Below, in pieces: positions 8,778 to 19,500 of a DNA stretch of 35,875 nt; within the stretch, counting starts at the first letter, position 1; every line of letters begins with the position of its first letter. The DNA is from Spirochaetia bacterium UBA6919. Its GTDB lineage: Bacteria > Spirochaetota > UBA6919. The position numbers and the translations under genes are program-made. The stretch covers positions 1-35,875 of the forward strand of contig DKAT01000028.1 in the NCBI GenBank assembly GCA_002450905.1, given 5' to 3'. The notes beneath the pieces were generated by a model that was not told where the DNA came from, made no database searches, and was given only the letters and a program-made list of their open reading frames with translations.

Positions 8778-9752
8778 ATGAAAAAAGATTTAATTAAATT
8801 AGGTATTGCTGGGATTATCTTAGCTTCTCTTATATTAACAATTATACTTTTACCGAAATCTAAAACTGATAAAGATTCAAAGAAGCAATTAACTGAAAAA
8901 AAACTTTTTTCTATAAAAAAGGATGATGTAGTTAAAGTTATACTAAATAACTCAAAAAAACCCATAATCCTCGTAAAGAATGATAAAGGTGTATGGAATA
9001 TAGATCAGCCAAGAAAATTAGATATTGATCATGATAGTTTTACTATGCTTCTTACACAAATTATTAATCTCAAATCGAATAATGATTATTCTGATGATAA
9101 TCTCAAGAAATATGGTTTGGATGATCCGAAGATATCTTATGAAATGGTTTTGAAAGATGGAAAGAAGATAATTATTTTTAAAGGAAATCAAGCCCCCGAT
9201 GGGGTTTCTTATTATTGCAAGTTAAATGATGATAAAAGAATATATAATATACACCAAGCGTTTTTTAGTAAAACAGGGGTGGATAAGGGTGTTAAAGAAC
9301 TTAGGGACAAGGATTTTTTGAAATTGAAGGAAGATGATTTAACTAAGATCGAAAATAAACAATTTGTACTAAAAAAGGAAAATAAGCAATGGATCGTTGA
9401 AACTATGGATAAGAAAGAAACTGACTTTCAAAAGACTCTGGGATATGTCAACGATCTATTAAACTTGAAAGCGGATGATTTTATTGAAGATTCAGAGCAA
9501 ATTAAAAAGATATCATTTGAAGGGGAAAGAAAACTGGATTTAACATTAAACACAACAAATCAAACAATTAACATAATATTAAATAAAATTAAAAATAAAG
9601 TATATGCGAAAAAAGTAGGTGAAGACAGGGTTTTTCAAGTAGCTGAATATACTTATAATAATTTAAATAAAAAAACAACTGATTTTAAAATAGATAACAC
9701 TAAGAAAGATAAAAAAATATCAAAGGATGATCATCATCTCCATAATCATTAA
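8778..9752 (+). CDS. DUF4340 domain protein, membrane-anchored
   Basis: A 324-residue protein with one N-terminal membrane helix (about residues 7-26, LGIAGIILASLILTIILLP) and an exported, lysine-rich beta domain. The DUF4340 hallmarks are the VWNIDQPRKLDIDHDSFTML region, the KKYGLDDPKISYEMVLKDG repeat-type segment and a second similar segment from about 190. It ends in a His-rich tail (HHLHNH). The ATG at 8778 has GGGAG upstream. DUF4340 proteins often accompany GldG-type ABC systems, and one is encoded at 1106-4429; the pair here is split by an inverted block containing the pstS-like gene and clpXP. The biochemical function is unknown. Confidence 0.75.
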   Translation: MKKDLIKLGIAGIILASLILTIILLPKSKTDKDSKKQLTEKKLFSIKKDDVVKVILNNSKKPIILVKNDKGVWNIDQPRKLDIDHDSFTMLLTQIINLKSNNDYSDDNLKKYGLDDPKISYEMVLKDGKKIIIFKGNQAPDGVSYYCKLNDDKRIYNIHQAFFSKTGVDKGVKELRDKDFLKLKEDDLTKIENKQFVLKKENKQWIVETMDKKETDFQKTLGYVNDLLNLKADDFIEDSEQIKKISFEGERKLDLTLNTTNQTINIILNKIKNKVYAKKVGEDRVFQVAEYTYNNLNKKTTDFKIDNTKKDKKISKDDHHLHNH

Positions 9753-9912
9753 TAAATATCAATTTAATAAATTAATCGTTAAGATTAGTTGGTATTTCTC
9801 TGGAATTATGATAATTAAAAAGTAATTTTCTTGTGTATAAAAGAGATTAAAATAAATATAGATAGCATTTTTCCTTTTAAGTAGAAACATTTATAATGAT
9901 AATTCCATATTA

Positions 9913-9941
9913 TTGACAAACTGGATTAATCTATGGATACT
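9913..9941 (+). promoter_or_regulatory. Candidate promoter directly at the GT39-like gene start
   Basis: TTGACA (9913-9918, exact), a 17-base spacer and GATACT (9936-9941, 4/6). The expected RNA start, about seven bases downstream, falls on or beside the ATG at 9947, which would give a leaderless message. Confidence 0.45.
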
Positions 9942-9946
9942 TTCTG

Positions 9947-11497
9947 ATGAAATTTAATTTAATATATAAAAAAATCTTTTATATAGCTCTGTTAATTATT
10001 ATTTTAACTTATTTTATAGGTCATTTAATTTATATTAATACCCCATGGGTGAACACAGAACACGTTTTTGTTGAAGCCTCTAAATACTTTATCAATATAG
10101 ATTATCAATTTGGAATAGAATACTATTTTCAATGGCAAGCAAATCCTGTAACTCATTCCTATATTATTTCTGTATTCCTGAGTATTTTTAGTATATCGTT
10201 CTGGGCCTCTCGAATCCCATCAATAATTGGAGGATTTTTAGTATTACTTTCGGGTATAATTTATTATCTCAAATCAAATAAAGATGATAATAATAACAAA
10301 TGGATCATTTTATGGATATCGTTTGTTATGACAAATCCTCTTTTCTGGATATACAGTGGACAGGCATCCAATGATATTCTCCCGGTAGGATTAATTACTG
10401 TTTCACTATTAATTTGTTATTTAGCTGAAGGAAGGATGTTTGTACACATAATTGCTGGAATAATATTTGGAATAGCAATTATTAATAAATATCACGCAGC
10501 AATTCTTGGACTGGGATATTTGTATATTATTTACTCCGAATCAAATGGTAAAATAATCTGGAATAAAAAGAACTATATTAATTCACTATTTTATATTGTT
10601 ATACCATTAATTATAATAGTAATATATTTATACCTATTAAAGCGATATTTTAATATTTGGATAGTTCCTGAACATTTTAAGAGGTTTCATGGATTAGTTT
10701 TAAATGATTCCCTTGCTAATTTAGTGAGTTATTTAAGTTATTTTTCAATTATGATGGGATTTTTAGGTATACTGATTGGTATATATTATATTAAGAAATA
10801 TCAATCTAAAAGAATTGTCATATTAACATCTATAGCTACTATTTTCCTTCTCGGGTATATATTGTGGTCATTTTTCTATTCATTTCATGGGGGTGAGATG
10901 GATTTTGGAGCATATTTTGATACAATCCTCGGAAAATCATTATCAACATTAATCAAAACAAGTTTCTTTCTCTTATCTATAATTATAGTTATATTCTTAA
11001 TTCATAAATCCATCCAGGAAAAAAACTCCTTTGGATTATTTGTACTCTATTTTATTTTGCCGTTTATAATTATTTTAAGTCTCTCAAGACCTGCTCAACG
11101 TTATTTATTATTTATATTTCCAATTATAAGCTATTTTATAATATTTTATCTTGGTAAACGAATACCCCAATGGACAAAGTTAATTGGCTGGACTAATGTT
11201 ATTATTTTTACTGCATTAACATTCGCTGGTGTGAATTTTCAAAGTTCACAAGCTATCGCTGAAGAAAATATGGCTCAATGGGTGAAAACCAAAGGGATAT
11301 TAAAAGAAACTCAAACAGGAAAGGGTTATTATCATGCTATTCATCATTTTTTACCCTATAGAAAAGATATTAAGAAGTATATGATATCTACTGAAGGAAA
11401 CCCACCTAAAAATTATTTACACAAAGAAAAGGTTTTTGTGTTTGGTAAATTGATTAGAACTTATTATCTTTACCGATTAAACATATCTCATAAATAA
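9947..11497 (+). CDS. Integral membrane glycosyltransferase, GT39/PMT-like
   Basis: A 516-residue protein with about eleven to thirteen membrane helices spread over its length and a short C-terminal soluble part. The fold pattern fits GT-C transferases of the GT39 (dolichyl/undecaprenyl-phosphate mannose or ArnT) type: a first helix (10-29), a long periplasmic loop with acidic residues (VNTEHVFVEA), then TNPLFWIYSGQASNDILPVGL, a segment typical of the family. Such enzymes move a sugar from a lipid carrier to a protein or lipid outside the membrane. Two sugar-metabolism genes follow at 11515 and 12534, one of them a lipid-phosphate-sugar synthase type, which would supply the donor. The ribosome site is weak (GGAT). 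Confidence 0.7.
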   Translation: MKFNLIYKKIFYIALLIIILTYFIGHLIYINTPWVNTEHVFVEASKYFINIDYQFGIEYYFQWQANPVTHSYIISVFLSIFSISFWASRIPSIIGGFLVLLSGIIYYLKSNKDDNNNKWIILWISFVMTNPLFWIYSGQASNDILPVGLITVSLLICYLAEGRMFVHIIAGIIFGIAIINKYHAAILGLGYLYIIYSESNGKIIWNKKNYINSLFYIVIPLIIIVIYLYLLKRYFNIWIVPEHFKRFHGLVLNDSLANLVSYLSYFSIMMGFLGILIGIYYIKKYQSKRIVILTSIATIFLLGYILWSFFYSFHGGEMDFGAYFDTILGKSLSTLIKTSFFLLSIIIVIFLIHKSIQEKNSFGLFVLYFILPFIIILSLSRPAQRYLLFIFPIISYFIIFYLGKRIPQWTKLIGWTNVIIFTALTFAGVNFQSSQAIAEENMAQWVKTKGILKETQTGKGYYHAIHHFLPYRKDIKKYMISTEGNPPKNYLHKEKVFVFGKLIRTYYLYRLNISHK

Positions 11498-11514
11498 TTT
11501 ACAAGGAATAACAA

Positions 11515-12534
11515 ATGAAAGTATTAGTAACAGGTGCTAAAGGATTTGTTGCAGGTTATCTTATTGAAGAACTTTTAGAACATAATTATGAAGTCATAGG
11601 TATTGATAATTATTTTAAATATGGAGAAATAGAGAAAAGTTATGATAATCACCCCAGGTATCAATTTATTGAAGGGGATGCCAAAGATATTGAATTACTC
11701 AAGAAATTATTAGTGGATTGTGATCATTTAATAGCAGGAGCAGCTATCATCGGAGGAATATCTCTTTTTCATGAACTAGCCTATGATTTGATAGCAGAAA
11801 ATGAACGAATTATTGCTGCAGAGTTTGATTCTGCCATTTGGGCTCACCAAAATAAGAAACTCAAGAAAATTACTGTACTATCCTCATCAATGGTTTTTGA
11901 GAATACGACTAATTATCCCACACCGGAAGGGGAAGAGTTGAAATGTCCACCCCCTTTGTCAACTTATGGCTTTCAGAAACTGGCTTGTGAATATTTTGCT
12001 AAAGGTGCTTGGGAGCAGTATAAATTACCCTATACGATCATTCGTCCTTTCAATTGTATCGGTATTGGTGAAAAAAGGGCTAAAGTGGATAAGGAAGTGA
12101 AGTCTGGGAATATAAAATTGGCAATGTCTCATGTTGTTCCTGATTTGATACAAAAAGTGTTAAAAGGACAAGATCCCCTTCATATCCTTGGAAACGGAAA
12201 CCAAATGAGACATTATACCTATGGTGGCGATTTAGCAAAGGGAATTCGTGTTGCAATGGAGAGTGAGAAGGCTCTAAATGAGGATTTTAATATCTCAATT
12301 GATAGGACTACATCTGTTCTAGAATTAGCAGAAATTATCTGGAAGAAAATAAATAAGGATAAGCCGTTTCGATATGTTAGCGACAAACCCTTTTTATATG
12401 ACGTCCAAAAACGCGTCCCAGATGTGTCCAAGGCTAAAAAAATACTCAATTTTGAAGCCACTACATCTCTTGAGCTGGCTTTGGATGAAATTATTCCTTG
12501 GATTCAAGAGGAAATTCGCCTGGGTGGGATTTGA
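11515..12534 (+). CDS. NAD-dependent epimerase/dehydratase (extended SDR)
   Basis: A 339-residue cytoplasmic nucleotide-sugar enzyme. It has the Rossmann glycine motif TGAKGFVAG at residues 6-14, an acidic residue after strand 2 (GIDNYF), the serine cluster VLSSSMVF and the catalytic pair in YGFQK (Tyr-x-x-x-Lys). IIRPFNCIGIGE is the substrate-side strand. The ATG at 11515 has AAGGA nine bases upstream and follows the GT39-like gene by 17 bases. It could be a 4-epimerase or 4,6-dehydratase type; the exact sugar cannot be told. Its stop overlaps the next gene's start (TGATG), so the three genes form one glycan unit. Confidence 0.85.
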   Translation: MKVLVTGAKGFVAGYLIEELLEHNYEVIGIDNYFKYGEIEKSYDNHPRYQFIEGDAKDIELLKKLLVDCDHLIAGAAIIGGISLFHELAYDLIAENERIIAAEFDSAIWAHQNKKLKKITVLSSSMVFENTTNYPTPEGEELKCPPPLSTYGFQKLACEYFAKGAWEQYKLPYTIIRPFNCIGIGEKRAKVDKEVKSGNIKLAMSHVVPDLIQKVLKGQDPLHILGNGNQMRHYTYGGDLAKGIRVAMESEKALNEDFNISIDRTTSVLELAEIIWKKINKDKPFRYVSDKPFLYDVQKRVPDVSKAKKILNFEATTSLELALDEIIPWIQEEIRLGGI

Positions 12535-13250
12535 TGAATCCTCTGGTTACTATTGTCATTCCTGTTTATAATGAAAAAGATAATATAAAATCTGCTCTTG
12601 AAAAGATAAAAGACGAAGTCCATATTCCGTATATTATTCATATCGTCTATGATTTTGATGAAGATAATACTATTCCTATTGTGAAAGAAGTCCAGAAGGA
12701 AATGAATATCCCTGTTCGCTTAGTGAAAAATATTTTTGGTAGAGGGGCACTTAATGCTATTAAGACAGGTCTATTGTCAGCAGAAAGTGAATATGTTGTT
12801 GTGACGATGGCTGACTTATCTGATTCACCGAAAGTTATCAACGATATGGTGGAATGTGCTCAGAAAGTTTCTGCCCACGTCGTTTGTGGTTCACGTTATA
12901 TGCCGGGAGGTAAACAGATTGGTGGTCCATTTCTGAAGACATTAATGTCAAAATGGGCTGGAAAAAGTCTTTATTATCTCACATCTCTTCCTACCCAAGA
13001 TGCAACCAATAGTTTTAAATTATATTCAAAAAAAGTTTTAGATAGCATCACCATAGAAAGTACAGGTGGTTTTGAACTGGGGCTTGAAATTGTTATTAAA
13101 TCTCATTTTATGGGTTATAAAGTCTCTGAAGTGCCGACAACCTGGTTTGACAGAACAGAAGGACAGTCTCGATTTAAACTTATTTCATGGTTACCCCATT
13201 ACTTAAAGTGGTACATCTATGCCATCCGCAAAAGCTGGTTTAAAATATAA
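12534..13250 (+). CDS. Glycosyltransferase family 2, polyprenyl-phosphate sugar synthase type
   Basis: A 238-residue GT-A fold enzyme, soluble or membrane-associated, without membrane helices. VTIVIPVYNEKDNI (residues 5-18) is the GT2 nucleotide-binding start. ADLSDSP stands in for the metal-binding DxD-like motif, and GSRYMPGGKQIGG and QDATNSFKLY match dolichyl-phosphate mannose synthase (DPM1)-like proteins. It would load a sugar onto a lipid carrier. The ATG at 12534 overlaps the epimerase stop and has GGTGGGA just upstream; a longer frame from 12498 lies inside the epimerase and is unlikely. With the GT39-like enzyme at 9947 it makes a plausible donor-synthesis and transfer pair. Confidence 0.83.
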   Translation: MNPLVTIVIPVYNEKDNIKSALEKIKDEVHIPYIIHIVYDFDEDNTIPIVKEVQKEMNIPVRLVKNIFGRGALNAIKTGLLSAESEYVVVTMADLSDSPKVINDMVECAQKVSAHVVCGSRYMPGGKQIGGPFLKTLMSKWAGKSLYYLTSLPTQDATNSFKLYSKKVLDSITIESTGGFELGLEIVIKSHFMGYKVSEVPTTWFDRTEGQSRFKLISWLPHYLKWYIYAIRKSWFKI

Positions 13251-13580
13251 TTTTTTTTTGAAATCATCTATCATTTAACTTCAATTTTAAAAAATTAAAT
13301 AGTCAATAAAATTGAGTATAATAAATAAATATTACAAATTAATTTAATTATCTATTGTAATATATTACATATTGATACAACACACTACCCATGAAACGAA
13401 AGAGTATCGGAATCAAAAATTTCAGTTCCGATTGCTTATCGATATGTTGCCATTTATAAAATAGGAAATAAATATTGAGGAACTTTTTATTCCATCATAT
13501 AGAACTATATAATATTTATTAACTTAGAAAAGTATAATCAAATACAAAATTTTGTTTAAATTATAAGTAAAGATAGATAT
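13251..13580. other. Intergenic region between convergent genes
   Basis: About 330 AT-rich bases between the end of the GT2 gene and the end of the giant macroglobulin gene. It contains a perfect 14-base palindrome (TGTAATATATTACA, 13356-13369) and the inverted repeat listed separately at 13406-13432. No credible ORF or RNA gene was seen. Confidence 0.5.
13406..13432. terminator. Possible bidirectional terminator hairpin
   Basis: ATCGGAA (13406-13412) and TTCCGAT (13426-13432) are perfect 7-base complements around a 13-base loop in the gap between two converging genes. The position fits transcription termination from both sides, but the stem is short and no clear T-tract follows. Confidence 0.3.
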
Positions 13581-16500
13581 TTACTTCATATTTTGAATTT
13601 TAACGCCCTGGATATCTTCATTTTCATTCATTTGATTTTTATAATAAGCTTTGTTTTTTTGCTGTATCCCAGAGCGACGACTACGGATGTTGTAAAGAGA
13701 ATCCTGTTCCTGTGAGGCTTTAGAATCACCTGTAGTTGGTTCCTCTTTTTTCTCATCACGATTTTTAACTCTCTGACTACGATAGAAACAGTAGTGACCA
13801 TTTTTTTCACCTACTACAAGTGATAGGGTAGGGAAGTTTTCTGTTTCAGACACCCCTCTCAAATCAGTTTTAGAAGAGCGATAATCATTCTCTCCTGTCC
13901 CAATAAACTTGATATTCACACTTTTGACGAAATCATTTTTTTCATCCAGTACTGTGACCCGGATACGGCCCGATTCTGATTTCTCTATCGCATCAAAGGA
14001 TAGATTACTCTTTAAAATAATCCCTGATCCCTGAATATCTTTTGATTTAAACACAAGAAGATAGGCTCCAATATCCTTTATCGGTAATTGAATACGCTTT
14101 TTCTGAGGAACATAGGGAATCTCTTTGGAGAGATTATAATGCTTTTCAAAGAAAGGTTTTATACCTGATAAATTAATACTTGTGATGGTTGTCAGATCTT
14201 TTTCTTTGAGACAGAGGATAGTGAAGTTAACTTTGTATAATTTTAACTGGACTGAATTAAGACCCTTGTAAGTAAGTTCAATTGTGTTTTCTTCATTTTG
14301 TTTAATTTGAGTGACTTCTTTTAATTGTATCTTTCGTTGTTTGATGAATTCAATACTTCGTTTGGCTTCGACAAAGTTATCTGAGATCTTTTCATATTCA
14401 TCCAGGGCTCGTTTAAAATCTTTATTAAAATGGAATATCTTTGCAAGCATCAGTATAGCGAAGTTTCTGTTGTCACTGTATCGCATTTGACCTTCTGTTC
14501 CTGGAAACTTGTCATAAGCTACAGACTTACTTAATTTCTGGGCTATACGATAATCACCTTTTCTGAACAAAGCATGGGCAGCAATGTATTTATACCCATC
14601 TAAGAAACGACTTTTTGGAAATCGGTTTGTATATACCAAGGCGTTACGAATTGTGCTTTCATAATCTGAGTGATCTAATTGAAGATTTAATAGTGTGAAA
14701 CTGACTTCGTCTGATATGTAGTCCTCTGGATGAAATACTAAATAGTTTTGGAATATTTCTTTAGAGATTTTATAGAAGGTTTCCGGGTTGAGATTATTTA
14801 ACGGGACCTTCTTTTCAATTAATTCTGTATACCGTAAGTAATTTGACTGACCGAAGGTATAATATGTTTTCAAAATCACTGGGTCATCAGGATATTCAAA
14901 GTATAATCGATTTGAGAGTTTTTGAGACTGTTCAATCTGGTTGAGCTCATTGAGAAGTCCTGATAGAGCAACCTCCTGGAGGTAATATCCTCTTAAGATA
15001 CCGTTTAGTACTTGAATTGCTCTTTCATATTCCCCGATGATGCCATAACTTTCAGCGATTTGGATGACTTCTTTAAACGGGATTGTAAGTTCAGGATATC
15101 GTTCTTTTAGAAACTCAAAATATTTAACCACATTTTGGTGATCTTTTTTCTTCAGATAAATATATACGAACATCCTGCAGGCTTCTTTATAATATTGATC
15201 ACGGAGGGTATATTCACTAAATATTTTTGTGAGATATTGTTCACTCTTTTCATAATCTGAATTGTCAAAGTAGTATTTCCCTATATGGTATAGTTCATCT
15301 GGTGAAAATGTGTAGGTGATGAATGTGTTATAATTTTCGTTATTAATGTTAAGTTGAGTTATTTTTCCAGTTATGACTTTTTCCCGATCATGGATTGGAT
15401 AGGCTTGTGGAGGTAATGTTCTGTAATTCCCCTCAAATCGGGATATCAGGGAGTAATTAACATATACATATCTGTGATTTTTGTATTTACGATTTATATA
15501 GAATGTTAATTTATTCTTATTCTGTTTATAGTATTGGACATTTCCAGTAACGGAGTTCTGTACCAGTGTACAACCTGCCGGAATGTAGTCCTCGATGATG
15601 AAAAACCGCTCTGGTCGGGTTGAATTGAGATATAATTTTAAGGTTACTGGGAAGAGAGTATTTCTGGATATATCTTTAATTAAATTCTGTTTATATTGAT
15701 AGGAGTCTGCTTGAATTGTCGAATATCCTGAATTGAAATCAGTTCCACCTAATTTATAATTGGGATATCTCATGAATTTTGTTAGAACACCGTATTTTTT
15801 AATATTTTCAAGGATGACCCCTGGTTTGAAATAACTTAAATTACCTGAATAGAAGACTTCGCCCCGTCCATTCACATTTATTTCCAGTTTATTTTTATCG
15901 ATAATATTCTTGATAATAGGGATGTGAAGGGTTGGTTGGATACCAGTGATGGTTTTATTCAGGATGACCTCATCATTCCATTTGACGACAAGATTATATT
16001 GTGTATCCAAGGGCTTTTGATGGACGAGATATTTTACAATGGATTGTGAAAAGATAGCAAAGAGTTCCTGAGTGATGAGATGTCTGTTTGAAATGGTTGA
16101 TAGAAGTTTAATCATCAATGGCTTGGCTTTGAGAGTGTATCGTTGGACAGTTAAAAGAGATAAAACTGAGAGTGCGATGACTTCATTTTTAGAACTAAGG
16201 AAGTCAAGATAATAAGCTTTATTCTCCTTTTCTGAACTATTCCAGTTATTACTTCTAACCTTATTTTCTATAAGAGAAAGCATATGTTCTGCCTCTCCCT
16301 TTCGATTCATGTTGTGAAGAGTGAGAGCTAAGAAATTGAGTCCTTTTAGACTGAGTTGTCCACGGTTTCTATAGATTCTGTTGACATAGGAATAATTTGC
16401 CTTCTTGTTTTGTGAAAGTGCCCACAAGATAAATATTTTAGTTTCATAATCCTGATTGGATAATCTTGAAAAGGATTGAAGGAGATAGGACTGACTATTC

Positions 16501-19500
16501 ATTAACACTTTATCACTTACTTTGAATCCATTGGATTTTGCCAGGGACAGAGCGTAATATGTATAGGCTGAAATTAAAACATTCTGTTCTCCTCGTCGAT
16601 ATATCCAGTTCCATGATCCATGTCTATTTTTGGAAGAAGATAAGAAGGTTATTTTATCCTGAATTTCCTGTTTGATTCTTAATATTTCTCCTTCCTTGTC
16701 CTTATCATAAGCATTGAGGTACTGGAATAACGATATTTTAGAAATAAGATGGCTCGCTACCTGATTTATAAACAGGTAATTGGAGAGGCTCAAGATATCA
16801 TTGATAGTAAATAAGGCTTGATTGAATCCTGAATAGAGCTTTAAATTAAATTTGATATTCTTTGCTGATAGGTTATCCAAGGGTATCCATTCTGTCTTCG
16901 TACTTTCTGTTGAACCTGTGACCCCCTTATAGACCTTTGTTCCCCAGGGTGTAACAGGGATTGTTCTTTTCTCACTATCTTCGGGTGTGGATCCCTGAAT
17001 ACTTAAGTCCTGACTTCCAGCAGTGGATTTATTAGACTGGAAGGAGAGATTGTCATTAGAAGCTATAGAGTAGTTGATAGATTTATCAGTATTATTGACA
17101 TTTAACTTGAGAGTTCCATTCTTCTGATCTTTAGTCGCATTGATGAGACTTCCATCGATGGTGAATTGATCTCCTTCTGTAAGGGATACAGGGGTTTCCA
17201 TGTGGATGACGAAATCTTTACGGACTGAAATGGTTTTCTCAGACATACCGAATTGGGATCCCTTTGTATTCGAAATAACGATGATGTGCCAGCGGTTGTG
17301 TGTGTTGGGTAATTGGATTTCAAGAGATTTAGTGCCATCAGAATCTGTTGTGACACGGGGATTAAAATAGGCAGTGTCTGGGAAGAGTTCCCGGACTTTG
17401 GATATTTGTGATTTTAGTGTTAATCCTCCTTGCGTAATCCCAAATTTATCTTTAGATACATTCGGTTCAGTTCCTCTAGGAGTGTCTTGCTTTACTACAC
17501 CGTTTTCAGAAAATCCTTTGGATGCAGCTGATAAATCTTCATCTGCAGTATCACCACCTCTTCCATTACGGTAATAACGTTTCATATATTTTCTACGGTA
17601 TTCTAAGGCTTCCTGTCTTGGTCTTTTAGCCTCAGAAGCAGCTCTGTTTGATTCTTCTAATAAGGTTTTGACAATCGTTTGATTTTGTTTTTCTGTGATG
17701 CTGATATAATTATATGGAGTAGAGCCATTCATTGTATGATTAGGAAAAGATTTTTGTTGATAGAAATATCGTTTAATATCTTTCAGACGAGTTCCTGTGA
17801 GGAGTAAAACCCCTTCGTCTACGAGAACCACGGAAGACTCCGTAGAGATGGACTTCCCATTTGTATCTTTTGTTGTTAAATCAATCTTAAGGGTTTCTCC
17901 TGGTTGGTAGACCTCTTTGTTTGTCTTTATATCAATTTGTACCCCAGCTTCTACGTGGAGTTCTTTTTCTGTTGAGTAAACATTGTCTGGTTTAATAAGA
18001 GTTACACGGAGTTGAAAGTTTGGAATAAGTTTCTCATTAATGGATAGTGGAATAGTATTCTTGCCATTTTTAATCTGGATATAACGGTGATCCAGGATAT
18101 TTTCACCAATGATTGTTAGAAGAGCATTTCCTGATTGTTTTATGGAATATATCGTGATATCTGTGGTCTCACCAATTTTATAAGATTTATTTTCAGTGAT
18201 AATAAAGAGTTTTTGTTTGTCATCTTTTCTTATAACATAGAATTGTATAGCTTGCCGAACAGTGATTTTATTCTGACCCTTCCCCTCTACATTCACAAGA
18301 TATCTTCCGCCTTCTTTAAAAGAGAAATCTATATCAGCTTGACCCTTACTATCTGTTTCTATAGATTTTGTTGCAATTTTAATTTCCTTATCATCTTTCA
18401 GAAGGAATAATTCAGCTGATAGTTTCTTTGAAACGCCCTTTCCAAAAAAATCCTTCGTGGATATATTAATTTGAGCCTTCTCATCCTGGAGGTATAGACT
18501 GTATTTTGCATTTAGATTGATGGAAAAATCTTTTATGACAATGGGTATCCACTTTGAAAAAACTTTATCGCCCCCTTCTAAATAGGCATCCACTTTAATA
18601 CCATTTTTATTACCATACTTTACTGTGGGTATTTTAATTTCCAATATTCCTTTGCTATTTAGACGTTTGGAATTATAATTTTCATTTTCTATTTTATAAA
18701 AAACCATTTTTCTGGCAGCTGGGAGACCAAATAAGTGCTTTCCTATTATAGTCAATTTGATATCATCCCTTGGATAATAAACTGATTTATCACTTTTGAA
18801 GAGGATTTCTTTTTCGATTTTGGTATAATTTCTAATCTCAAACTGTTTTTCAAAAGATGCTGATTTCTGATCCAAAGATTGAATCTTTAGTTTACCCCAT
18901 CCATCGGATAAAGTTCTTGGGAGTTGAAATGTTCCGTCTAATGTACCGAAAGGAGATTGGGTTAATGTCTTCTCATATAATTTTTCTCCACTAGGAGAGA
19001 TAAACTGGACAAGATAATCCTTTTCATGTAATTGGGATAATATTCCATTGGATTGATATCTTAAAATTCCTTTATAGGAAAATATATCACCCGGTTTGTA
19101 TACTGGTTTATCACTGTAAATATAACCAATATATTTTTTATCGTTAAAAGAACTGGATGAACCTGTATTTAATTCGGTTCCAGCATAATTTCCTTTCTTC
19201 TCAACAAGGACTACAAGATTATTCATATCTTGTAATCTTTCCTGCTTCGTATATCGATGTTTAAATATACCACTATTATCTGTTTCACCCTCTAATAATA
19301 ATCCCTTGCCATTGGAAACATAGATCTTTACATTTCCTTCAGGGGTTTCATTTCGGATATTCTTGGTATGAATTAATAATTCACTCTTATTCCCTTGTAC
19401 AATAAGACCCAGATCAGATTTTAAAAGAAGTGTCGTTGATTTTAATGTGTCACTTGATATAGATACTACGTAGGCGCCCTGATTTGGGATATTGAGAGTA

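Noticed and set aside
12498..12533. Longer N-terminus for the GT2 gene
   Set aside because: Would lie inside the epimerase gene; the ATG at 12534 has a good ribosome site, overlaps the epimerase stop, and begins just before the conserved VTIVIPVYNE.
13356..13369. Perfect 14-base palindrome TGTAATATATTACA as an operator
   Set aside because: It sits between two convergent gene ends, where an operator has no obvious target, and all-but-two bases are A/T, so chance is likely in this composition.
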